From contig CM046351.1 of the NCBI GenBank assembly GCA_025403435.1, forward strand, positions 434,001 to 498,000: a stretch of 64,000 nucleotides of DNA, in the 5' to 3' direction. Each line of letters starts with the position of its first letter. The first letter of the stretch is position 1. This document shows positions 35,540 to 45,102 of the stretch, piece after piece. Under the pieces are notes generated by a model. That model was not told the DNA's origin. It saw nothing but the letters and a program-made list of their open reading frames with translations, and did no database searches. The translations under genes were made by a program, and so were the position numbers. This DNA is from Artocarpus heterophyllus. Its lineage: Eukaryota; Streptophyta; Magnoliopsida; Rosales; Moraceae.

Positions 35540-36800
35540 ATAAGATTAAAACCTTATTCAACAACACCAATTTTTAAATACCTGAAACCAAATTATATAA
35601 TTTTGTATCATATGAATTAGAAAAATTATTAAATTTGAATTCATCAACTTTAACACATTTCGATTTACCACTTCCCATAGGATCGCTAATAGATCATCTA
35701 AACAATAAACTTTTGAAAGAAGAGCTAAATTATGATATAAATAAATTAATAGATGAAAATATTATATTAGCACAAAATTTAAAGAATGAACAACAATATA
35801 TATATCAACAAATCTTAGAATCACTTTATCATAAAAAGGACAATTTTTTTACCTATAGTCATGGAGGAATTGGAAAAACATATTTATTAATGTAATCATT
35901 ACTAAAATCAAATCAAATAATGAAATTGTTCTAGCTATTGCATCGTCTGGAATCATTATTATTACCTAAAGGAAGAATTACAGATTCTAAATTTTAGATA
36001 CCATTAAAAATTGACAAAGTTTCTATCTGTCACATCAAAAAAGGTACTCAATTGGCGAAATTAATTGAAAAAATGTCACTTATACTATGAGATGAAGCAC
36101 CTATGAATAACAAATACATATTGGAAGCATTGGATAAGACACTTGAAGATTTAAAAAATAATTTTAAACAGGCATTTGGTGGAATGACTGTTGTCTAGGC
36201 AGTGATTTTCAACAAATTTTGCCCATTATACCTATAGGAACCAAAAACACATAATTGATGCAAGTATAAACAATTCTTTTTTATGGCCATATTTTTGAAT
36301 TTTAAGATTAACAAAAAACGTGAGATTAAAACATCGTAATATTATAGAAGAAGAAAAAAATAGAAAACCGGATATTAAATGTTATTAAATCTTCTATAAT
36401 ATTTTTAATAACGTGGATTTGAAAATCCTTGTATAGTCGGATATTAGCACTGCTGAAGGAATAAAAGATTTAAAAAATGAAGAAACAACATGGATTAAAA
36501 TACTAAAAAAAATACATAATACATTATCAATCAAATCCAATTGAAAAGATTTCAATAGTAGTATATAAATACTTTAACAATAATTTTAACAATATTAAAT
36601 ATCTAAACAACATGGAATAGTAACTCAAAAAAATAAAACAGCTGATGACATTAATAATCATATATTATTTTTAGTACCTAGTAAATTAAAATCTTATTAT
36701 AGCTATGACATAATAGTATCTTCATCTAAAAACATAGATGAACTTAATATTTTATATCCCCAAGAATTTTTACACGCTAAATTTCAATGGCATACCACCA
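35540..36800 (+). pseudogene. Helitron PIF1-type helicase remnant
   Basis: The first piece (about 35635-35895) reads LKNEQQYIYQQILESLYHKK and then a Walker A motif, SHGGIGKTYL. Further along are an ATP-site segment ending DEAPMN (about 36080-36105, with TGA in place of the usual Trp before it), SDFQQILPIIP (about 36200), LRLTKNVRL-like text (about 36300) and LYPQEFLHAKF...FNGIPP near 36750-36800. These follow the order of the PIF1 helicase domain at the C-terminus of plant Helitron transposases. Many stops and frameshifts make it inactive. No Rep domain and no clear Helitron ends are seen. Confidence 0.8.
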
Positions 36801-37130
36801 CGATTTGCTTCAAACCCCTTCCCACCTAGCTCCAGTCTCTCTCTCAATCTTGATTGAGGCTGAGATTCTAGGTTTGGAGCACGATTTTGGCCGATGGGCC
36901 GAATGGGTTTAGGGGCCGATGGAATTTGGGAGTGGGGCCGACGAGGAAAGAGAAAGAATGAGAAGAGAAAGAGAGAGAAAAGAAGAAGATTTGGTTTAAG
37001 ATGGCCTGGGGCTGCGACAGGGTTGGGCATGGAGGAGGGGTTGTAGGCGCAGGAGGGGGGCGGTAGGCAAGGGTGACGGGTGGGTGATGGGGGAGGAGCT
37101 GTTGGGTTTGGACATGGGTTTTGGTTTTTT
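36800..37130. other. GC-rich segment next to the Helitron remnant
   Basis: Composition shifts from AT-rich to G-rich on the plus strand (repeated GGCCGATGGG, GAGGAGGGG). On the minus strand an 86-codon Pro/Leu-rich frame is open (37030-36770), but it resembles nothing I recognise. It might be a captured gene fragment or an old LTR end. Confidence 0.4.
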
Positions 37131-37419
37131 TCCTATATTTTTAAGATTTTTTTTTTATTTTGAAACTTTTTGTGAGTAAAAATCAAACCTATGAATATGA
37201 TTTAATGTTTTTGAATCGATAAATGTGATTTATTGTCAATTTTTTAATATATTAATTATTTAAAGAGTAATTTAATAATTTTAATTAAAAAATAACATTC
37301 AATAATTTTTAACGATGAAATTTAACTATTGGCGGCTAAATTCTACCTTCTTTAAACGGTTAGGTCCAATTAAATAAATTACAACCAAATTACAGCGAGC
37401 TATTTATTCAATATTTTTC

Positions 37420-37742
37420 TTCTCCTTCTTCTCTGTTCTCTGTCTCCTCTCTCATTGAAACGCTCCTCCTCCTCCATAGCTGAAGCTGACGTCGACCAAC
37501 ATCTCCTCTACCCTGCACCCAAAACGACATCAATTGTGGTGTCGTTTTGGTGCCACCAGCTTCGTTGACCTTCGCGCCGTGGATATTTCTGCATCAAAAT
37601 CTTGGCCTTATTTGCATTGGATTGGGTCAAGGATGGAACATTCAGAAGATCTCTCCAGTCATTCTCGCTTTCATTGAGAGAAGAGATAAAATGCAGAATC
37701 AGGCAACATTCTGAGTACAATTCACACTCTCTCCGATTCGAG
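37420..37742 (+). other. PHT4;6: Probable first 5'-UTR exon of the PHT4;6-like gene
   Basis: A pyrimidine-rich CTCTGTTCTCTGTCTCC tract (from about 37430) resembles a plant transcript leader. A good donor, CGAG|GTTTGT, lies at 37742/37743. A matching acceptor (CTACCTCCAG) is at about 39741, giving a roughly 2-kb leader intron rich in T, with a GTT microsatellite (37970-37993) and a TA tract (38093-38110). This is inference from signals; no transcript data were available. Confidence 0.5.
37521..37548. promoter_or_regulatory. Perfect inverted repeat AAAACGACA/TGTCGTTTT in the transporter 5' region
   Basis: Nine-base arms AAAACGACA (37521-37529) and TGTCGTTTT (37540-37548) flank a 10-base loop. 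The arms are the half-sites of the palindromes in the copia leaders of this window. It could be a protein-binding site or, if transcribed, a hairpin in the leader. Confidence 0.6.
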
Positions 37743-39741
37743 GTTTGTCTTTTGTTTTTGTTTTTGTTTTTAATGGTAAGTTTTTGAAACCAGATTCGAA
37801 ATCTTCTTCCCACATTGCAGAAAAGAAAGACTCGTTAATTTTATTTCTTTGTTTGAGACTACCATTTGTTCATTGAACTGTGATTCTATCAAAGTTTCTT
37901 CTTAAATTCGTAACCAAAAACCAAAACTTTCTGTGCAAACCAAAGATATTTTTATCTAACTTCTTTATTGTTGTTGTTGTTGTTGTTGTTGTCTCAAATT
38001 AATGGCCCGCGTTTCTCTACTAGAACTTGTTATTTAGGACTCTCCAATTTTGTAAAACCTTAATTCTTCATTCCCAAAAAGAATTCATAAATATATATAT
38101 ATATATATATTTGCGAAAATTTTTCTAGGGTTTTGAAATTGAGATTTGTAGTTTAGTTCTGGAATTGTTTGTTATATAGGGCTAATTCAAGTATTTTTCT
38201 TTTTACAGTATTTGCTGTGGGAGTTGTGCTTTATTCTACTAAAGTTGTGATTCTCTTTCTCTGTACCATTTTTTTTTTCCTTTTTTTAAAACATGCCCAT
38301 TATCAGTGGTCAGCTTGATTTTACCCTTTAAGTGGTGAATCTTAAAATAAATGCAACCAATTGTTTGGTTAAATGTCTCAGTGAAGTGATCCATGAAGTA
38401 TGTTTTATTTCATTTTGCTTTTGAGGAAAGCTCTGGTCTTGTGGGACTACATTATATTAGTATTCACTATTCAATGTGTCGTTGTTCATAGCTTTAACAT
38501 CTACAATTTTTTTTTCTCAAGAGAGAACAATTCGATGCCCCTTGGCCTAGGTTATGCAAATAGGACTAAAGCAGGAATATAATGGAATCAGAAGTTAGTA
38601 CCTTTTCATATTCTCGTAATTGTGGTGATATGTTGCTTACATGACTGGCGTTTTGTTTATTTATGATTTTTTTTTTTAATCATTAATGTGGTACTTTGAA
38701 AATTTTTATGCGGATACGTGCCGGATAGAGACTAGTTTGTGTTTTAAACTAGGTATCTTTTGCCCATTCGAGGGCATAAGTAAACTGATGTACTTGTGTT
38801 AAAGAAATCTTTTGAAACATTATGAAACTTGCACGTATCAAGAATCTGAAATATTTGTGAATGCAAGTATTGTAAAATTTTTGGTGTTATGGATGCAAAT
38901 ACTTGGGCAGACTTGCAGACATTCATTGCAAGCGCTTTTTTTAAGGCTTAGATTCTGAATGACAGTTTTGATTAAAGTGCATGTAGCTCTTTGCTAGTAG
39001 TAGCGTAAGTGTTGAAAATGGGGAAAACTAAAAGAGTGAAAAAATTGGCAAGTTTAGAAGTCATCTTGTAGCTGCTTCATTTTTTATGGATTTGTATGAT
39101 TGTTTGCATATATGAGATTAATTGATACAAATGATTGTTTTATATTTCAAATCAGAGTTCTTAGGTGATTATAAAAGACATAAGCATAGCAATAGCATAG
39201 TTCATAGATTATTATTTTTCTTTTGCGCACACTGACGCATGGCTTGTATTGAGATGAATTTCAATTATGGTAGTGGACCAAATTGATGATTTTCTTTGCA
39301 GCTAATGTTTAAGGACATTCCATAGAATGGATTAAATTGTTTTGGAGTTAGTGATTCTGCGGTTAAGAAAATTAAATTTTATAATGATACAATCTCCGTT
39401 ACTTGTTTTGGAGTTAATTTCTTGATTTTGTCACTTTTTTTTTGGATAGCAAGGCACTATATAGTTTTCTATGACTTATATGGTTCTGTACGTTAGTATA
39501 GTAGAGAGCTCTCACTATTAACATCTCTAGACTTCAAGCATTATGAATTCTTTCATCCAAAGTCCTTGCTCTTTGAAGCCCTTTTGTTTTCTGCTGTCAA
39601 AACTGTCGCTGTTGTCTGTAAAATCTATTACATTTAGTGATAGATGTCTGTGCGAGATGAGTGAAAAAGAAGAAGAAAGATATGCTTGTTGTTTTTGTCT
39701 TTTCTGTATTGTTGATTTACTTTTCCTTCTACTACCTCCAG
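37743..39741 (+). other. Probable leader intron of the PHT4;6-like gene
   Basis: T-rich sequence between the proposed donor and acceptor. ORFs inside are short and without recognisable domains. No other gene is seen. Confidence 0.5.
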
Positions 39742-39931
39742 GTGCCATCAACATACCGAGTCTCGTGAATCTGTCCTGACCACTTTGGCTGAAAGCTAGC
39801 TTTACGAAAGTCAGTTTGTCTTCATTGTTCACAAAGTTTTTCAAGACGGAAGCCATGAGAAAATTCATTTGATTAAAAAATATATATCAAGCTTGTTTAC
39901 CTGAAGGCAATTGGTGATGTAGATATAATAA

Positions 39932-40066
39932 ATGACTGGCCTGTCGAAGCACAAGGATGATGAACTTTCCGAAGCGTTACGTAATTGTTATTTTGACCTT
40001 CGTCTGCACATCAGTTTGCTATATAGAACGTGTGGGCTTCTCTGTTGCGTATACTATTGCAGCTGA
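39932..40066 (+). promoter_or_regulatory. Upstream ORF overlapping the transporter start
   Basis: An ATG at 39932 opens a 44-codon frame that passes over the main ATG (39957) in another frame and stops TGA at 40064-40066. Two smaller ones precede it in the same leader: a five-codon uORF (39854-39871) and a bare ATG-TAG (39917-39922). If this leader is transcribed, ribosomes reach the main ATG mainly by leaky scanning, so low or regulated translation is likely. Confidence 0.6.
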
Positions 40067-41282
40067 TGCGGCTGGGGTAAATCAATCTAGCAAAGGGAAA
40101 ATACTCTCTACATTCTACTATGGATATGCCTGTTCGCAGGTGCCTGGAGGATGGGCGGCCCAAAGGATTGGGGGAAGAAAGGTCCTTCTCCTATCATTTG
40201 TTTTGTGGTCGTTGACTTGTGCACTAGTACCACTCGACCCGAATTTAGTTCTTACCTTGGTGATCGCCCGCTTGCTCGTCGGCATTGCACAGGGGTTTAT
40301 CTTCCCATCGATTCACACAGTTTTGGCTCAATGGGTTCCACCCCACGAGAGATCCAGGTCCGTTTCTCTCACAACCTCTGGCATGTATCTAGGTGCAGCT
40401 GCGGGAATGCTTTTCATTCCAAGCTTGGTGAAATATAAAGGTCCTCAGTCTGTATTTCTTGCCGAGGCAGGACTAGGTGCTATGTGGTCTATGCTTTGGT
40501 TAGTATATGCCAGCGACCCCCCTCGCTCCGAACATCCCAAAGCCACGGCTGCTGGTTTTGGGGAATCTTTATTGCCTATTAAAGGGGGTCAAAAGTTTAA
40601 AGTAGAGAACGGAGGAAATTCTGTCAGAAGTTCAACCAAAATCCCGTGGAAGAGAATTTTAATTAGCTTGCCGGTTTGGGCGATTGTGGTTAATAATTTT
40701 ACATTCCACTATGCATTATACGTTCTGATGAATTGGCTGCCCACATACTTCGAATTAGGCCTCAAGCTTAGCCTTCAGGAGATGGGTTCTTCCAAGATGA
40801 TGCCTTATCTCAACATGTTCATTTTCTCGAATATTGGCGGCATGTTGGCTGACCACTTTGTCACCAAGAGAATCTTGTCCGTGACTAAAACCCGTAAGTT
40901 TTTGAACACTGTTGGGTTTATAGTTGCTTCTCTTGCCTTGATGGCAATACCTGTGTTCAGGACTTCTAATGGAGCCGTACTTTGTTCTTCTGTGGCTCTT
41001 GGATTCTTGGCACTTGGGAGAGCTGGTTTTGCAGTGAATCACATGGATATTGCTCCAAGATATGCGGGGATTGTGATGGGAGTTTCAAATACCGCTGGAA
41101 CATTGGCTGGAATTGTTGGAGTTGATTTGAGCGGCAAGCTATTGGAAGCTGCCAAAGCCGCTGATGCAGATCTTTCAAGTCCAGAAAGTTGGAGAATGGT
41201 ATTTTTTATACCAGGGTTGCTCTGCATTTTTAGTTCTGTGGTATTCTTATTGCTGTCGACAGGGGAGAGGATTTTTGACTGA
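39957..41282 (+). CDS. PHT4;6: Anion/phosphate transporter, PHT4;6 (ANTR5) type, SLC17 family
   Basis: A 441-residue single-exon coding region with the twelve-helix major facilitator fold. It starts MMNFPKRYVIV, directly before helix 1 (CYIERVGFSVAYT). The conserved SLC17 stretch, GYACSQVPGGWAAQRIGGR, is near residues 56-75. Next come GFIFPSIHTVLAQWVPPHERSR (about 113-134), a cytosolic loop with SDPPRSEHPK (about 186-195), and PVWAIVVNNFTFHYALYVLMNWLPTYFE (about 240-270). It ends STGERIFD, a typical end for this subfamily. There is no long N-terminal plastid transit peptide, unlike plastid PHT4 members, which fits PHT4;6. That protein sits in the Golgi, exports phosphate freed by glycosylation, and is needed for cell-wall and salt tolerance functions in Arabidopsis. 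All landmarks are intact. AATAAG-type polyadenylation sequence lies near 41477. Confidence 0.95.
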   Translation: MMNFPKRYVIVILTFVCTSVCYIERVGFSVAYTIAADAAGVNQSSKGKILSTFYYGYACSQVPGGWAAQRIGGRKVLLLSFVLWSLTCALVPLDPNLVLTLVIARLLVGIAQGFIFPSIHTVLAQWVPPHERSRSVSLTTSGMYLGAAAGMLFIPSLVKYKGPQSVFLAEAGLGAMWSMLWLVYASDPPRSEHPKATAAGFGESLLPIKGGQKFKVENGGNSVRSSTKIPWKRILISLPVWAIVVNNFTFHYALYVLMNWLPTYFELGLKLSLQEMGSSKMMPYLNMFIFSNIGGMLADHFVTKRILSVTKTRKFLNTVGFIVASLALMAIPVFRTSNGAVLCSSVALGFLALGRAGFAVNHMDIAPRYAGIVMGVSNTAGTLAGIVGVDLSGKLLEAAKAADADLSSPESWRMVFFIPGLLCIFSSVVFLLLSTGERIFD

Positions 41283-43390
41283 GGTGCAGGTTTTGCATGC
41301 AAAAAATCTTGGCTTTTGAAAGGTCATTTACATATTGGCATGGACTTCGTCGGTGGCTAATTTATTCTATTGATGTGTACTGCTGAATTATTTTGCATCT
41401 CAATATCTATGTCATTTAATTTGATTTATTATTATGTTGTGAAAGTGTTAAGAGCTGTAATTTATTGACCACAGAAAATAAGGTCTCATCATGGAGCTGT
41501 TGTAACTTGCCTGCATTATTCCCGACACCTTTAAGTGGACTATGGTGGCGGCTGTCTTGTTCTTGTTGTTGTTCATCTAATTTATTTATTTTTTATTTTT
41601 TACGGCACAACTAGAAAGAATTATTAGTTCATAAGTTAGAACATACTCAAGCTAAACAGGCAGGAAAGCCAGCAAACAAAGAAACAAAAAGAAGGTTAAA
41701 ACAAACTCGAAACCAACACAAACCCGACAATGGCAAAGACCCGAGCAGAACAAGAAGGAAGCCGTGCCCGTGCTTCATTTACCAAAACAGAGGAAGGGCA
41801 AAAAACTAATTGGAATTTAACATTCATCCTTGAACGTTTCTGAGCTCCTCCAAACAGTCATGGACTACTAAATGAACATTGTTTGGGGATGTAGTTAGAA
41901 CGGCTTTGCGAAACAAAGCACGAATCTTCAGGAGAAGCAGCCAAATAAATCTCTGAACACTGCTGCAGCATTGCCCTCTAAACTAATTCCTTTGAATAGC
42001 TAATTATGTTAAAGGATACATTCGAGATCTAACCTCATCGCAGAATTCTCCTTTAACTCTTTATTTAGTCGAGCCATGGAATTATTTTTTTTTTAATTTT
42101 ATTTTTTGGATCCAATCTAATTCTTATCATGACACTAGTAGCAAATTACTACTCGCAATAATAATGATTTCTCTGTTTATATTTTTCAACGTATATGTGT
42201 ATGTTTTTCCTTTCTTTTTATTTATTCATCGTAATAAATATTGTTCATTACAAACTAAGCTGCCCTTTTATTTCATTTCGGTGCCTTTTTAGTCTATGGA
42301 TTGTTTCTTGGAATTTTAATTAAATTTTAAAGTCACAAATATTAAAAAACACCAAAAAAAAAAAAAAAACCAACGTGCATGCCAGTGTTTTAGACGATTC
42401 AAAGAATGATGTTTACTTGAAACAAAGAATTTATGTAAATCAGTGGCGTCTTTTAAATTACGTAATGAAGTTTGATTACATAAATAATGTCTTTTAGTAT
42501 GTCTAACTTGACATGTACAAACACATTATAATATGAAAAAAGAAATCACTCATAAAAATAATACAACTAATTATTAGAATTCAATAACTAATAACCATAT
42601 TATTATTAGTAATTTGTGGTCATTAATGAACTAATAATTTGATAACTTGGATTACAGTGTTTCATGATTATTCTTGTACATACCCGATATTTATATCCTA
42701 CTCAATAGCCGGTGGACCTTCAAATCAATCCTTGCGTTCAGTTTAATATTTTTTTTTGTTCTTGTGATTTCTCGTCACTGCTATATGAAAAAATAAATGG
42801 GATAAAAATAATTATTTTATGGAATCTAAAAGTTTTCTGCTAGGAAAAAAAAAATCATACTTTACCAAACAATTAGTTTTGCGTACATGGCTTGATAATC
42901 TAAAAGTTGCATCCCAACAATGATTCAAAATGAGCCCTTTGCATTACAATGCATGCACCCACGTTTGAGTGGGATTGTAACAGAATGTTGATATCCCTCA
43001 AAACATGAAGTTACAAATTTGAAGCCCTTGATTATCGTGTTCTACTCTTTCTTTTTCTTTTTATATATGATATATGCGTGTGTCCATTTATATATATGGC
43101 TTTTCTATAATCCTTCCATACCTCCAACGTAACATGTAGAAAAGAAAAATATAACCTGATAATCATCAAACACAATATCAATATTTGATTAGCATAATAC
43201 CTAAAAATCCAATCATTTTAAGATTATGTTATACATCTTTAGCGTCTATCAATATTGAATTGCCGTGACACCAAGACATTAATCATTTAAAATGATGTTA
43301 CACACCTTCAATATCGATGATATGTTCAAAGTCCATCATAATAAATTTTTTTACATCTATGTGTTAGCCTATATATATATATATATATAT
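41283..43390. other. Downstream region of the transporter and intergenic DNA
   Basis: The likely 3' UTR runs to about 41500. From 41600 to 42000 there is a less AT-rich patch (ACCCGAGCAGAACAAGAAGG...) that may be an old transposon fragment, unidentified. The rest is AT-rich with a poly-A tract (42353-42369) and a TA microsatellite at the right end. No gene is seen. Confidence 0.5.
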
Positions 43391-43391
43391 A

Positions 43392-44220
43392 AAGCGTGTC
43401 CAAGAGAAGGAGATCGCACCAATAGTGTACTACTTGAGAACGTAGAGGCGGGTCACTATTTGTAGTCAAAGTGGATAATATGTAACGAGGTCTTCCTGAC
43501 CCAGCAGAAACTCAAGCCCAAACAGGGCCTTATGGCTTAAAGGGAAGCGTGTACGTTGTCACACTCCCTGCCTTCCAAAGGTGCCTAAAGGACGGGCCAG
43601 ACGCAGCAGAGCGACGACCCGGGAGCTGATTCCCCACCGGCAGGGGGACAGGAGACGGCCATCTCGAGGCACATCACGACCTACAGGCAACACCGGCGAG
43701 ACCTGGGAAGGCAACCCGAGTATCTGCAGCCCCAAGGACAGTTGGGCTGGTAAGGAAGGTCTGATTACTGTGTCAAGTCTAGTGTATGCTCTTGATCACA
43801 ATCACTAAAGAGACAGGCAGGTTGGGTTGCCCTTTCAATCAATCTCCTGTTGCTCAGTGCCGCTATTGGTGCGAGTTATAAGGATCTTGTTCTCTAGCCG
43901 AGCTGGGGCGTCATTTCATTCTCGTAGTAGGAATGAGTGCACTACAAGACCAGACAAGTTGCTTCCTCTGCTCGTAGCGGCAGTGAGGGCCTTTGAAAGC
44001 CCTCGATGGTTAAAGGGAATCTTAATTTGAGTACCTTTAATCATCTCCTGATCATCTTTCAATTAAGTCTTGTATTATAGCCTATCTTTTCGCAAAAGAG
44101 GTCATGTCCATAAAGAGACATTCGGGTTATCTGTTCAATGCGCTTTATTTAAAGTAGTGTGCAGCCTGTCTACAACAACACCATTCAGTTGATGTTGTAG
44201 ATAGGACCCAGATGTTTCAG
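43392..44220. other. Probable organellar DNA insertion (NUMT-like)
   Basis: Composition changes sharply at the TA tract (43391), from roughly 30% GC to well over 50% (densest around 43580-43760), returning to AT-rich near 44250. Balanced base use without poly-A/T tracts resembles non-coding plant mitochondrial DNA. Two ORFs (43581-43808, 43827-44030) show no domain I know. No plastid gene is recognised, so mitochondrial origin is favoured over plastid, but this is a judgement from composition. Confidence 0.5.
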
Positions 44221-44795
44221 GTGTCTCCTTATGTATAGTATTCATGATCGATTCACGTGCTACCTTTTAGCATGAAAAATGGTTCTAAAATGTAGAAATG
44301 TAAAGCTTTTGAACTAGGATTGAATAGTCACAATGCCAGAATGAAAAAGTACCTTAGCAAAATATCTATTTATTAACACGTACTGATTATTGAAATGATA
44401 TGCCAGATGAGTAGCATGAGATTATATATTATAGAAGGACAATATTTGAGGAGACATGAAAATCATAATTCCCTTGAAGCGAAGAGTGCTAAGAAAGGGT
44501 AAAGTCGGATTGTGCAGTCCTAAATTGCCTGTCATATGGTCATAGATAATGGTTTATAAGCAATGATACTACCTCTTAATGGACATAAGGCCTTTTAGAC
44601 GAAGCCAAAAGCAAAATTGTACGTCTTTAGACCTAAAGTGCACTTCTATATCTCAGAAAATACGTCGAAAGCATTGAATAATAGAAAGATATAATTTTTA
44701 AAAAAATTATTTATAATTCAAGTACTTGATTACATCCAACACCTCATTTGCGTGGTCCTTCAATATATGCCATGATAAGTTAATTTGGAAATTTC
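44221..44795. other. AT-rich stretch, nothing recognised
   Basis: Ordinary AT-rich sequence between the organellar-like block and the small peptide ORF. No gene, repeat or RNA structure stood out. Confidence 0.45.
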
Positions 44796-45035
44796 TCAAG
44801 TAAGTTTAGCGTTATGGTTGTATTTGTGGATGCATTTTTTAATTTCTTCTTCAACGCACAAGGGAAATCTTGCTTTAAATGTTCTTCTTTTGTTTTTGAA
44901 CTCCTCTCTAAAAATTTGGCGAGCCTCTTCACAACAATCGTGTACTAGTGATACTAGCTCTCCTTTTTGCCCCGACGGCAATGAAGGACATACAAATATA
45001 ATCAATATTGATATTACAACCACGTCCAATGTCAT
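44796..45035 (-). CDS. Possible small secreted Cys-containing peptide (79 residues), unrecognised
   Basis: The minus-strand ORF from the first ATG (45035-45033) gives 79 residues. Residues 1-22 (MTLDVVVISILIIFVCPSLP) look like a signal peptide. The mature part would be 57 residues, Lys/Glu-rich, with four cysteines (34, 35, 60, 68), a pattern CC-X24-C-X7-C. It matches no peptide family I can name. A TA-rich tract upstream (45068-45100) could supply a TATA element. It may equally be a chance ORF: support is only the signal peptide, the Cys pattern and balanced composition. Confidence 0.35.
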   Translation of the reverse strand: MTLDVVVISILIIFVCPSLPSGQKGELVSLVHDCCEEARQIFREEFKNKRRTFKARFPLCVEEEIKKCIHKYNHNAKLT

Positions 45036-45047
45036 TCCCGTAATCAC

Positions 45048-45062
45048 TTTTTAATTTCTACT

Positions 45063-45102
<40 letters not shown>

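Noticed and set aside
37602..37787. 61-codon ORF in the transporter leader
   Set aside because: It runs across the proposed donor site and has no recognisable domain; it is treated as leader sequence.
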